Below, one piece after another: positions 1 to 6,866 of a DNA stretch of 15,829 nt (position 1 is the first letter of the stretch; each line of letters starts with the position of its first letter). The stretch is from DAONFI01 sp035403485. Lineage in GTDB: Bacteria > Planctomycetota > Phycisphaerae > SM23-33. The translations under genes and the position numbers were made by a program. The DNA is taken from positions 1 through 15,829 of the forward strand of contig CAZIAZ010000054.1 of the NCBI GenBank assembly GCA_964536835.1. The letters run 5' to 3'. The notes under the pieces were generated by a model. The model saw nothing but the letters and a program-made list of their open reading frames with translations, had not been told where the DNA came from and did not search any database.

Positions 1-545
1 CCTTTGGGATCCTGCCGCGGCCCGAAAACGTTGAAGTAACGCAGCGAAACGGTCTCCATGCCGTAAGCCGCGGCATATGCCTGCATGTAACCCTCGCAGG
101 CGAGCTTGTTGGCGGCATACGGACTTATAGGCGCAGGAGCCATCGTTTCAACCTTGGGCGATACTTTCTGGTCGCCGTAGGCGCTGCTCGACGCGGAAAA
201 ACTGATACGTTTGATGCCGAGAGAGCGGGCGGCTTCCAGAATGTTGACAGTGCCGTTAACGTTCACGTCGTGGCTGGTTCGCGGTTCTTCGACGCTGCGA
301 GGCACAGAACCCAATGCCGCCAGATGAAATACAGCAGTACAGCCAGCCATTGCCTTTACGCAAGTGTCATAATCCCGCACATCGCCCTCGACGTACTCTA
401 TCGAGTCCATCACTTCCGTGAGATTTTCCTTCTTGCCAGTAGCAAGATTGTCCAGCACGACAACTTCGCAACCTTTGTTCAGTACGTATCTTACCAGATT
501 ACTGCCGATAAAACCGGCTCCGCCAGTTACAAGATATTTTGACAT
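1..545 (-). CDS. NAD-dependent nucleotide-sugar epimerase, WbpP/TviC-like (3' end beyond window)
   Basis: The first 181 codons of an extended short-chain dehydrogenase/reductase (SDR) are present; the C-terminal sugar-binding part lies off the left edge. The Rossmann glycine motif GGAGFIG is at residues 8-14, D32 is placed to bind the NAD ribose, and the likely catalytic residues are S119 (in SSSAYG), Y143 and K147 (YAANK). The segments ALGSVPRSVEEP (78-89) and RYFNVFGPRQDP (169-180) resemble UDP-GlcNAc 4-epimerases of the WbpP/TviC type, so a role in making UDP-GalNAc-type precursors for surface polysaccharide is inferred. The ATG follows AAAGGA by 9 nt. It starts 24 nt after the stop of the epimerase gene upstream on the same strand, so the two are probably co-transcribed. 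SDR membership is secure; exact substrate is not. Confidence 0.9.
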   Translation of the reverse strand, partial: MSKYLVTGGAGFIGSNLVRYVLNKGCEVVVLDNLATGKKENLTEVMDSIEYVEGDVRDYDTCVKAMAGCTAVFHLAALGSVPRSVEEPRTSHDVNVNGTVNILEAARSLGIKRISFSASSSAYGDQKVSPKVETMAPAPISPYAANKLACEGYMQAYAAAYGMETVSLRYFNVFGPRQDPK

Positions 546-569
546 TTCTTCGAGTCCTTTATATAGAAA

Positions 570-1535
570 TCAGCATTGTTCTTTTTCAAAAGCTATAATT
601 TCCTGCAACGTCTCGTCCAGGTTCTTCTGTGGCGAATAGCCGATAAGCTCGCCTATTCTCGAAAGGTCCGGCATTCGCGTCTGCATGTCGTCAAACGCCC
701 TGCCGTAAGCCTGCTCGTAAGTCAGATATTTTATTTCGCTGGCACTGCCGGTCAACTCAATAACTTTTTTTGCCAGGTCGATAATCGTAATCAGCTCACG
801 AGAACCGACGTTTATCACTCTGCCGTATGCTTCCGGACAGGCCATCAATGAAGTCATGGCGCGTATGATATCGGAAACGTTGCAGAAGCAGCGGCTTTGT
901 CGGCCTGTGCCGTAAATCTCGATAGGCCGGCCCGCCAGGGCGCTTCGCACGAACCGCGGCACGACCATGCCGTAGCGGCCGGTCTGACGGGGGCCTATTG
1001 TATTGAAAAATCGACAGATAACAACCGGCAACGAATATTTTTCATGATACGCCAACGCCAGAAATTCGTCTATCATCTTGCTGCATGCGTAACTCCAGCG
1101 ATTCAGACGGGTACAGCCCAATGTGGTATCGTCCTCTTCGCTGAATGGAATTTTGGAATTTTTTCCATAAACCTCCGACGTGGATGCCAGCATGAGTTTT
1201 TTGTCGAATTCAGCGGCGGCTTTCAGGACGGTTTCCGTGCCGAATATATTGGTGGTTATGGTATGCACGGGCTGTTCGACGATAAGCTGTACGCCTACGG
1301 CGGCGGCGAGATGATATATCATATCGCAATTTTTTATGAGAGGCGAGATAACGGCTGCGTCGCAAACGTCGCCCTTGACAAAAAAATAACGTGGATTCTG
1401 ACTGAAAATCTCCACGTTTTCCAGCCTGCCGGTGGAAAGATTGTCCAGCACCGTCACTTCATCGCCGCTGCTTAAAAAATGACCCGCAAGGTGCGAACCT
1501 ATGAAACCAGCTCCGCCTGTTATAAGTATTTTCAA
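570..1535 (-). CDS. NAD-dependent epimerase/dehydratase (extended SDR)
   Basis: A complete 321-residue extended SDR acting on a nucleotide sugar. GGAGFIG at residues 7-13 binds NAD, D31 follows the second strand, and the catalytic set is T119 (in STSEVYG), Y149 and K153 (YACSK). The stretch FNTIGPRQTGRYGMVVPRFV is typical of the UDP-glucuronate decarboxylase / GDP-mannose dehydratase / UDP-glucose epimerase branch; I cannot tell which reaction it performs. The start chosen is a TTG at 1535, because the family begins directly with KILITGGAGF and GAGG lies about 8 nt upstream. An ATG at 1616 would add 27 residues unrelated to the fold and run close to the divergent scpA. It is the promoter-proximal gene of a two-gene epimerase operon with the truncated paralogue at 1-545. 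Confidence 0.9.
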   Translation of the reverse strand: MKILITGGAGFIGSHLAGHFLSSGDEVTVLDNLSTGRLENVEIFSQNPRYFFVKGDVCDAAVISPLIKNCDMIYHLAAAVGVQLIVEQPVHTITTNIFGTETVLKAAAEFDKKLMLASTSEVYGKNSKIPFSEEDDTTLGCTRLNRWSYACSKMIDEFLALAYHEKYSLPVVICRFFNTIGPRQTGRYGMVVPRFVRSALAGRPIEIYGTGRQSRCFCNVSDIIRAMTSLMACPEAYGRVINVGSRELITIIDLAKKVIELTGSASEIKYLTYEQAYGRAFDDMQTRMPDLSRIGELIGYSPQKNLDETLQEIIAFEKEQC

Positions 1536-1549
1536 AACTGTAACCTCGT

Positions 1550-1564
1550 GGCGGCATTTCCGCC
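1550..1564 (-). repeat. 5-bp GC hairpin in the epimerase leader
   Basis: GGCGG (1550-1554) and CCGCC (1560-1564) are inverted around a 5-nt loop. In the minus-strand mRNA this hairpin ends just before the GAGG that serves the TTG start, so it could affect ribosome access. It is short, and chance occurrence is possible. Confidence 0.3.
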
Positions 1565-1584
1565 GTAAAACAAAATGAAAACAT

Positions 1585-1612
1585 ATTTTATTGCCCACAG
1601 CCGCAAGTGCAA
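1585..1612 (-). promoter_or_regulatory. Putative promoter for the epimerase pair
   Basis: On the minus strand, TTGCAC (1607-1612) is followed after 16 nt by TAAAAT (1585-1590). The -10 matches consensus at 5 of 6 positions and the -35 at 3 of 6. It lies about 50 nt before the TTG start at 1535, in the only non-coding gap between the divergent epimerase and scpA genes. Sequence match only. Confidence 0.3.
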
Positions 1613-1628
1613 ACAATTTGTATGGTAA

Positions 1629-2618
1629 ATGAACAAAAGGATTGCTAAAATTCTTTCCATGACTGAATATCGTGTAAATCTTGAAATCTACAATGGCCCG
1701 CTGGACCTGCTGTTATATCTCATCCGGCGCGACGAAGTGGACATATACGATATCAACATAACGCATATAACCGAGCAGTATATGCATTATCTGGAAATTC
1801 TTCAGCAGCTCGACCCGAATCTGGCAGGCGATTTCCTGGTAATGGCGGCGACGCTGATGGAAATAAAGTCCAGAATGCTGCTTCCCGGCCCTGAAATCGC
1901 GGAAGGCGGCGAAGATGAACTCAACATCGACCCGCGAGCCGACCTTGTGCGTCAACTTCTTCAGTATAAAGCATTTAAAGACGCTGCCGGCGAACTTTCC
2001 CACGCAGCAGAAATGCAATCGTTGCGTTATCCGCGAAAACCGGCTCTGCCGGATGCCGAAAACGAAAAGGAAATCGATATCGAAGACGCCCAGATATGGG
2101 ATCTTTTCGATGCGTTCCGCAACGTGATGAGTTCAATCGGGGCGACAACCCGCAATCACGAGGTGATTTACGACGATACCCCGCTGGAACTTCATCAGGC
2201 TGACCTGCTCGACCGGTTACAGCGATATGGGAAAATGACGTTTCGACAGGTTTTCGAGGGCATTACGCGACGAACTGAAGTCGTGGGCCTTTTCCTGGCT
2301 ATGCTGGAACTCTGTCGCCTACGGCAGGTAGCTGTCCTGCAGGACTCCATTTTCGGCGAAATATATCTGGAGCACGTCAATCCGGACGAACTTGAAATCA
2401 ATCGGCCGCAGAATATGGTCACCACGGAAACAGGCGGTATCGGATTTGATGACGATGGCGAAGGTGTATGGCACGTCGCCGATGTAGACGTACAGACGGA
2501 ACTTGCCGACAACGGCGATGACGATGAAAAATATGACGACAATCTCGACGATATAAAGGTGGATTTTGATATCGACGAAAAACTTGAACATGGAGCAGTC
2601 AACGATGACGGCAAGTAG
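1629..2618 (+). CDS. scpA: Segregation and condensation protein A (ScpA)
   Basis: ScpA is the kleisin subunit that bridges the heads of the SMC ATPase and recruits ScpB, compacting and segregating the chromosome in the cytoplasm. The N-terminal kleisin signature is clear: YNGPLDLLLYLIRRDEVDIY at residues 21-40, then ITEQYMHYLE and GDFLVMAATLMEIKSRMLLP (67-86). A C-terminal winged-helix region (about 205-255, YGKMTFRQVFEGITRR onward) would contact the SMC head. Odd: residues 256-329 form a highly acidic tail with about 25 Asp/Glu and only five Lys/Arg in 74, making this protein longer than typical ScpA (roughly 240-280). Two starts are possible, ATG at 1629 or ATG at 1659 (MTEYRVNL, which fits the family better); neither has a convincing Shine-Dalgarno. 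scpB, the usual partner, does not follow; a RidA-family gene overlaps instead. Confidence 0.92.
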   Translation: MNKRIAKILSMTEYRVNLEIYNGPLDLLLYLIRRDEVDIYDINITHITEQYMHYLEILQQLDPNLAGDFLVMAATLMEIKSRMLLPGPEIAEGGEDELNIDPRADLVRQLLQYKAFKDAAGELSHAAEMQSLRYPRKPALPDAENEKEIDIEDAQIWDLFDAFRNVMSSIGATTRNHEVIYDDTPLELHQADLLDRLQRYGKMTFRQVFEGITRRTEVVGLFLAMLELCRLRQVAVLQDSIFGEIYLEHVNPDELEINRPQNMVTTETGGIGFDDDGEGVWHVADVDVQTELADNGDDDEKYDDNLDDIKVDFDIDEKLEHGAVNDDGK

Positions 2619-3063
2619 AAAGCTGGCTGGCATGGGACTGGCGCTGCCACAGATGGCTGAACCGGTCGGGGCGTATGTTCCGGCGGTGCGGGCTGGCAGT
2701 CTGGTTTTCACGTCTGGCCAACTGCCGCTGAGCCACGGCGAATTAATCGCCAGGGGCAAGGTCGGGCGGGATGTATCAATAACTGAAGCCCAGGCGGCGG
2801 CTCGACAGTGCGTGTTGAACGCGCTGGCTGCCGTAGCGTACATATGCGGCTCGCTTGACAAAATTCGTCGTATAGTGCGCGTGAACTGTTTTGTGAATTC
2901 CGCGACAGGCTTTACCGACCAAGCTATGGTGGCTAACGGCGCCAGCGAGTTACTGCAGGAGCTTTTCGGCCAAGCCGGCAGACATACGCGATGCGCTCTG
3001 GGCTCTACCGAATTGCCGCTGGACTCGCCGGTGGAAATAGATATCATCGCGGAATGCGAATGA
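2605..3063 (+). CDS. RidA (YjgF/UK114) family protein
   Basis: A 152-residue member of the RidA family, small trimeric proteins that in the best-known cases hydrolyse reactive enamine/imine intermediates from PLP enzymes. Visible marks are VGAYVPAVRAGSLVFTSGQL (21-40), the helix with TEAQAAARQCVLNALAAV, a strand with RIVRVNCFVNSA, and the C-terminal TRCALGSTELPLDSPVEID with R129 at the place of the substrate-binding arginine of RidA. It is about 20 residues longer than E. coli RidA and belongs to the longer subgroup beginning KLAxxGLxLP, so activity should not be assumed. The ATG at 2605 is preferred because GGAG lies 9 nt upstream and the family homology begins there; in-frame ATGs exist at 2566 and 2590. 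It overlaps the last 14 nt of scpA in another frame, suggesting translational coupling. Confidence 0.88.
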   Translation: MTASRKLAGMGLALPQMAEPVGAYVPAVRAGSLVFTSGQLPLSHGELIARGKVGRDVSITEAQAAARQCVLNALAAVAYICGSLDKIRRIVRVNCFVNSATGFTDQAMVANGASELLQELFGQAGRHTRCALGSTELPLDSPVEIDIIAECE

Positions 3064-3185
3064 TGGAAAATGGAAAGACATATCGAGTGCGTATGTTTTG
3101 ATTTTTAAAATTTTGGATGTTTTTAATATAGTTTTAAACAGTTTAATATTTTAATCGTTTTTAAAAAATTTTGGATATTTTAAGC
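3064..3185 (+). promoter_or_regulatory. AT-rich guaA upstream region with putative promoter and direct repeat
   Basis: From about 3086 to 3185 the DNA is strikingly AT-rich compared with its surroundings. A plausible promoter is TTTAAA (3104-3109), a 17-nt spacer, then TATAGT (3127-3132), giving a leader near 47 nt. An imperfect direct repeat is visible: TTTTTAAAATTTTGGAT (3102-3118) and TTTTTAAAAAATTTTGGAT (3158-3176). The second copy ends just before the guaA start and supplies its only GGA. No purine riboswitch motif could be recognised. Confidence 0.4.
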
Positions 3186-4742
3186 ATGGCCAAGGCAGGA
3201 CAATCTGAAGTAGTGGTTATATTGGATTTCGGCTCGCAGTACGCTCAGCTCATAGCTCGCCGCGTGCGTGAGAAAAACGTCTACAGCATACTGGCTCGGC
3301 CGGATTTGCCAATCGCCGAGATAAAAAAGCTCAATCCCAAGGGCATAATATTTACCGGCGGGCCGTCGAGTGTATATGAACCAGGCGCACCGCGATGCGA
3401 CGAAAAAATATTCGAACTGGGCGTGCCGGTACTTGGAATCTGTTATGGGATGCAGATTTCCAGCCAGATACTCGGTGCTGAAATAACGCCGGCAGAACGC
3501 CGCGAATATGGCCGCGCCAAATTGCACATCAAAACAGACTGCAGCCTGCTGGAGGGCATTCCCGCCGAAACGACCGTATGGATGAGCCACGGCGATCAGG
3601 TAAAAGACCCTGGCGGCGATTTTGAAATTCTCGCGCAGACGCACACCTGCCCATTTGCCGCCGTAAGGCACAAGACCATACCATTCTACGGCGTACAATT
3701 TCATCCCGAAGTGACGCATACGCCGCACGGCGAAGAAATTTTCGACAATTTTTTATACAAAATCTGCAAATGCCAGGGCCTCTGGCAGATGGGTTCGTTT
3801 ATCGAATCCGTCATAACCGACGTTCGCGAAAAAGTCGGGGAGAATGAAAATGTCATTTGCGGCTTGTCGGGCGGAGTGGACTCATCCGTGGTAGCCGCCC
3901 TGCTTCACAAGGCTATCGGCAGTCGGCTGCATTGTATTTTCGTCGACAACGGCCTGCTGCGGATGAACGAAATTGAAATGGTCGAAAGCACTTTCCGCGA
4001 CCATTTTCACATCAACCTTGTGACCGTTCACGGCGAAAATGATTTTCTTGACAAGTTGCGAGGCGTAACCGACCCGCAGCAGAAGCGTAAAATCATCGGC
4101 CATACATTTATAGACATGTTCAAGGCAGAGGCGAAAAAAATTCCCAATGCGAAGTTTCTGGCTCAGGGGACGTTATATCCGGACGTCATCGAATCGGGCC
4201 ATTCGTTAGCCGGCCAGGCGGCGAACATCAAGCTGCATCATAACGTGGGCGGCCTGCCGGAACAGCTGGGGTTCAGCCTTATAGAACCGCTTCGCGACCT
4301 CTTCAAGGATGAAGTCCGACGGGTCGGTGAACTTCTCGGCCTGCCGGAAAACATGGTCTGGCGACACCCCTTCCCAGGGCCCGGCCTTGCCGTACGCTGC
4401 CTGGGCGAAGTGACTCGCGAAAAACTCGACGTTTTGCGAAAAGCGGACAATATCCTGCTTGAGGAAATACACGCCAACAACCTTTACCGGCAGACTTCGC
4501 AGACATTCGCAGTCCTTCTGCCCGTGCAGTCGGTTGGCGTCATGGGCGACGGCAGAACGTATGAAGACGTGGTCGCAATCCGCTCAGTAAACACCACGGA
4601 TTTCATGACTGCCGACTGGTCGCATCTGCCGTACGAAGTGCTGGCCAGGATATCGAATCGCATAATAAACGAGGTTCGCGGCGTAAACAGGGTCGTATAT
4701 GACATCTCGTCCAAGCCGCCGGCTACGATAGAGTGGGAATGA
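3186..4742 (+). CDS. guaA: GMP synthase (glutamine-hydrolysing)
   Basis: GuaA converts XMP to GMP using ATP and ammonia from glutamine, the last step of guanine nucleotide synthesis. The N-terminal class I amidotransferase domain has its triad: C86 in LGICYGMQ, H173 and E175 in QFHPE. The ATP-pyrophosphatase P-loop LSGGVDSS is at residues 227-234. The rest is the C-terminal dimerisation domain, ending with the family-typical PPATIEWE. The length of 518 residues matches E. coli GuaA (525). The ATG at 3186 is chosen over an upstream in-frame TTG at 3171, since the family begins shortly before VVILDFGSQYAQLIARR. The Shine-Dalgarno is weak (GGA about 10 nt upstream). It is followed 40 nt later by a lipoprotein gene and then purN, so a shared transcript with another purine gene is likely. 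Confidence 0.97.
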   Translation: MAKAGQSEVVVILDFGSQYAQLIARRVREKNVYSILARPDLPIAEIKKLNPKGIIFTGGPSSVYEPGAPRCDEKIFELGVPVLGICYGMQISSQILGAEITPAERREYGRAKLHIKTDCSLLEGIPAETTVWMSHGDQVKDPGGDFEILAQTHTCPFAAVRHKTIPFYGVQFHPEVTHTPHGEEIFDNFLYKICKCQGLWQMGSFIESVITDVREKVGENENVICGLSGGVDSSVVAALLHKAIGSRLHCIFVDNGLLRMNEIEMVESTFRDHFHINLVTVHGENDFLDKLRGVTDPQQKRKIIGHTFIDMFKAEAKKIPNAKFLAQGTLYPDVIESGHSLAGQAANIKLHHNVGGLPEQLGFSLIEPLRDLFKDEVRRVGELLGLPENMVWRHPFPGPGLAVRCLGEVTREKLDVLRKADNILLEEIHANNLYRQTSQTFAVLLPVQSVGVMGDGRTYEDVVAIRSVNTTDFMTADWSHLPYEVLARISNRIINEVRGVNRVVYDISSKPPATIEWE

Positions 4743-4782
4743 CAGGATTAAGATAAAATACAGAATAACAGGAGGCATCAAA

Positions 4783-5511
4783 ATGGCTACCGGATTGAGA
4801 ATTGTTGCGACTGTTCTGATGATGACGGGTGTTGCGGCGGTTTTCCCAGGATGCAGCCATCCTGAAGAGAGCGGATTTCTTGTGAATTACAACGGCTTCA
4901 AGGAAACCGGCCTGCTTCACAAGAATCTTATTTACGTAAATGACGGCGTGGATTTCACGCAGTATAACGCGGTAAAAATTCTGCCGGTGCGTACATATCT
5001 TATGAGCACCACCGACGGCGTGGCCCCTGCGGAAATTGACCAGTTGACCGACTTCTTCCAGCAGCAGCTTGTCGACCAGTTTGCAGTCTATTTCCGCGAG
5101 ACAAACCGCTCGGCGCAGGGTGTGGTAATAGTACGTGCAGCCGTTACGTCACTTGTGCCGACCGACGTGGCTGAAAATGCAGCCGCTCAAGGCGCAGGAT
5201 TTATTCCGGGCGTCGGCCTGGTGGTAAGTGCGGGTGAAGCAGCATATAAAGGCGTGACGCATGACACACTCGGTATGGGCCAGGCCAGTTTTGAAGTGGA
5301 ATTCCTCGACGCCGTCACCGGCCAGCGGATTTTCGGTTACGTCGGCATGAAAGAAGGCTCGAGCCTGGACATCAAAGGCCAAGCCACAAGATGGGGCGTC
5401 GTGGAAACCATTATGAAAAAATGGGCGACCTTCCTCGCCGTCAAACTCAAAAAACTCTCCGACCCGTCATTTGACGAGGGTATGGTTAAAAAGATTGAAC
5501 AGCAGCTCTAG
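4783..5511 (+). CDS. DUF3313-like putative lipoprotein
   Basis: A 242-residue predicted lipoprotein of unknown function. Residues 1-23 look like a lipoprotein signal (short start, hydrophobic VATVLMMTGVAAV, then FPGC with C24 as the lipidated cysteine); the lipobox is imperfect because F and P occupy -3 and -2. The mature part resembles DUF3313 proteins: SGFLVNYNGF (30-39), then NLIYVNDGVDFTQYNAVKI and a PVRTYL strand. The segment GAGFIPGVGLVVSAGEAAYKG is glycine-rich and may form a loop or membrane-inserting hairpin. The start is well supported: AGGAGG sits 7 nt before the ATG, one of the best ribosome binding sites in the window. It lies between guaA and purN on the same strand with gaps of 40 and 5 nt. 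No purine-related function is implied. Confidence 0.8.
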   Translation: MATGLRIVATVLMMTGVAAVFPGCSHPEESGFLVNYNGFKETGLLHKNLIYVNDGVDFTQYNAVKILPVRTYLMSTTDGVAPAEIDQLTDFFQQQLVDQFAVYFRETNRSAQGVVIVRAAVTSLVPTDVAENAAAQGAGFIPGVGLVVSAGEAAYKGVTHDTLGMGQASFEVEFLDAVTGQRIFGYVGMKEGSSLDIKGQATRWGVVETIMKKWATFLAVKLKKLSDPSFDEGMVKKIEQQL

Positions 5512-5516
5512 AATGG

Positions 5517-6161
5517 ATGATGATGGCCAATAACGGAAGAAAAATACGGCTTGGCGTCCTGCTGTCCGGCGGCGGACGAACGCTTCTAAATATTCTCGAC
5601 CGTATCGACGCCGGCACGCTGGATGCGGAAGTAGCCGTCGTAATCGCATCCAGACCATGCGAGGGTATCAGCCGCTGTACGGCCAGAGGCCTGAGGGTGG
5701 TTATGGTGGCTTACAGGGATTTCGGGCCGGAAAAATTGCAACAATACTCTGACGCCATAATCGAAAAACTCGATGCCGCAGAAGTAGACATGGTAATATT
5801 AGCCGGATTTTTATCCAAATTCGTCGTGCCCGACAGATATATCGGCAGAGTAATGAACATTCATCCCGCCCTGCTGCCGTCGTTCGGCGGCAAAGGGTTT
5901 TACGGGCATCACGTCCACGAAGCCGTCGTGAAGACCGGAGTAAAAGTCTCAGGCTGTACCGTGCACTTCGTGACCAACGAATACGACGCCGGGCCTATAA
6001 TCGTACAGCGGACAGTCCCCGTTTTTGATACTGACACGCCCGATGACGTAGCCAGCCGCGTTTTCGAACAGGAATGCATCGCCTATCCGGAAGCTATCGA
6101 GCTTTTCGCACAAGGCCGACTATCAATAGACGGCAAAATCGTGCGAGTCAAAAAGATGTGA
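5517..6161 (+). CDS. purN: Phosphoribosylglycinamide formyltransferase
   Basis: PurN transfers a formyl group from 10-formyltetrahydrofolate to glycinamide ribonucleotide, the third step of purine synthesis. The phosphate-binding loop LLSGGGRTLLN is at residues 15-25. The catalytic Asn-His pair is N114 and H116 in NIHPALLPSF, and the catalytic aspartate is D157 in EYDAGPII. GVKVSGCTVHFVTNEYDAGP matches the family well. The length of 214 fits the usual 190-215. The start lies in an ATGATGATG run, so 5517, 5520 or 5523 could be used; an overlapping ATG at 5513 is out of frame. The gene begins 5 nt after the lipoprotein stop, which argues for one mRNA with guaA. It ends 20 nt from the convergent thioesterase gene, and no clear intrinsic terminator lies between them. 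Confidence 0.93.
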   Translation: MMMANNGRKIRLGVLLSGGGRTLLNILDRIDAGTLDAEVAVVIASRPCEGISRCTARGLRVVMVAYRDFGPEKLQQYSDAIIEKLDAAEVDMVILAGFLSKFVVPDRYIGRVMNIHPALLPSFGGKGFYGHHVHEAVVKTGVKVSGCTVHFVTNEYDAGPIIVQRTVPVFDTDTPDDVASRVFEQECIAYPEAIELFAQGRLSIDGKIVRVKKM

Positions 6162-6181
6162 TATCCGCACTGCTCTATTTA

Positions 6182-6580
6182 TTAATTATTAAAAAGTTCC
6201 AGCATCCACTTCGGCGGACGGGTGGGTTTGCCGACGGTGTCGGTCACGGCATGAACGGTATAACCGTCGGCGACGGCTTTGCCGGTATCTTCGTGACGGA
6301 TATGGCAGTCGAATCGAAGGCTGGCTTTGCCGTCCGGCTTTACGGTGGTGACGATGAGCAGTTTGTCGTCATATCTTGCCCTGCCCATGAAATTCACGTG
6401 AGCCTGCACCAGCGGCAGCATTATGCCCTGTTTCTCAATTTCAGCATAGGAAATTCCGCTATTGCGAAGCAGTTCCGTTCTGCCGACTTCAAACCAGTCC
6501 AGGGCACGGGCATTGTAAAAAGTGCCCATCTGGTCGGTTTCACAATATCTTACGCGTATTGATGTGGTTGATTCTGACAT
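6182..6580 (-). CDS. Acyl-CoA thioesterase, 4HBT/YbgC-like hot-dog fold
   Basis: A 132-residue protein of the 4-hydroxybenzoyl-CoA thioesterase family, which hydrolyse acyl-CoA thioesters in the cytoplasm. The diagnostic N-terminal stretch is RYCETDQMGTFYNARALDWF (residues 11-30), with D16 at the catalytic aspartate position, followed by EVGRTELLR at the start of the long helix. The central VQAHVNFMGRARYDDKLLIV and the ASLRFDCHIRHEDTGKAVADG strands complete the fold. The start at 6580 gives the family length; the frame stays open to 6760, but the added 60 residues look unlike the family. There is no Shine-Dalgarno before this ATG. It is convergent with purN and divergent from metK. The substrate is unknown. 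Confidence 0.88.
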   Translation of the reverse strand: MSESTTSIRVRYCETDQMGTFYNARALDWFEVGRTELLRNSGISYAEIEKQGIMLPLVQAHVNFMGRARYDDKLLIVTTVKPDGKASLRFDCHIRHEDTGKAVADGYTVHAVTDTVGKPTRPPKWMLELFNN

Positions 6581-6587
6581 ACAAAAC

Positions 6588-6616
6588 AGGATATGCAACA
6601 ATCCTGCAGCGGTCAA
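6588..6616 (-). promoter_or_regulatory. Putative promoter for the thioesterase gene
   Basis: On the minus strand TTGACC (6611-6616) is followed after exactly 17 nt by TATCCT (6588-6593). The matches are 5/6 and 4/6 to the sigma-70-type consensus. A start about 7 nt after the -10 would fall at or just before the ATG at 6580, implying a leaderless mRNA. This agrees with the missing Shine-Dalgarno but rests on sequence alone. Confidence 0.35.
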
Positions 6617-6698
6617 ATTTTTTTCAGGTTGCGAAAAATAAAAATTTATCGATTTATCCGTCATCGCTGTTTTTTCGCGCCTAAACTTGGATAAAGTA

Positions 6699-6728
6699 TT
6701 GAATTGACATGCCGGAAAATGGTACAAT
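6699..6728 (+). promoter_or_regulatory. metK: Putative metK promoter
   Basis: TTGAAT (6699-6704), an 18-nt spacer and TACAAT (6723-6728) make a good sigma-70-type pair with 4/6 and 5/6 matches. Transcription would start near 6735 and give a leader of about 130 nt before metK. A nearby TTGACA (6704-6709) is only 13 nt from TACAAT, so it is a less likely -35. Confidence 0.4.
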
Positions 6729-6753
6729 TTCGAAATTACTTTGTAGAGTAAAT

Positions 6754-6766
6754 CCTGCATTGCAGG
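6754..6766. repeat. 13-bp near-perfect palindrome between thioesterase and metK
   Basis: CCTGCA and TGCAGG are inverted around a single T (CCTGCATTGCAGG). As DNA it could be a dimeric regulator site; as RNA it would make only a 4-bp stem with a 5-nt loop. The related string AATCCTGCA also occurs at 6600-6608, inside the putative thioesterase promoter spacer. It lies about 20 nt downstream of the predicted metK transcription start. Confidence 0.35.
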
Positions 6767-6783
6767 AATTTTAAATTAGCTCG

Positions 6784-6846
6784 TTGTAACGGGCGTGCGG
6801 CTGAGTCGGTTGAGAGTTGACCGGCGGCGTCCAAATCCCGTGCAAT
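6784..6846 (+). ncRNA. Predicted structured 5' leader of metK (class unknown)
   Basis: Two nested stems can be drawn in the mRNA leader. The outer stem pairs TTG (6784-6786) with CAA (6843-6845) and ACGGG (6789-6793) with CCCGT (6837-6841). An inner 6-bp stem pairs GTCGGT (6805-6810) with ACCGGC (6820-6825), including one G-U pair, around a 9-nt loop. An alternative pairing of GGGCG (6791-6795) with CGTCC (6828-6832) would compete with the outer stem. The outer stem closes about 10 nt before the AAAGGA ribosome binding site. Position before metK invites comparison with S-adenosylmethionine riboswitches, but I could not match the SAM-I, SAM-II, SAM-III or SAM/SAH cores. It is a structure prediction by eye. 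Confidence 0.35.
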
Positions 6847-6866
6847 AAACTTTGAAAGGAATCATG

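Noticed and set aside
897..1475. A 192-residue plus-strand open frame across the epimerase gene
   Set aside because: It lies wholly inside the antisense of a well-supported epimerase and has no family-like motif.
3064..3185. Purine riboswitch before guaA
   Set aside because: The conserved junction and loop motifs of the purine class are not visible in this AT-rich stretch.
6581..6760. Extending the thioesterase start to 6760
   Set aside because: The extra 60 residues do not resemble the hot-dog family and would cover the predicted promoters. The start at 6580 gives the normal length.
6784..6846. Calling the metK leader a SAM riboswitch
   Set aside because: A short TTGTAAC string recalls part of SAM-III, but the rest of the core does not fit. 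No class could be assigned.
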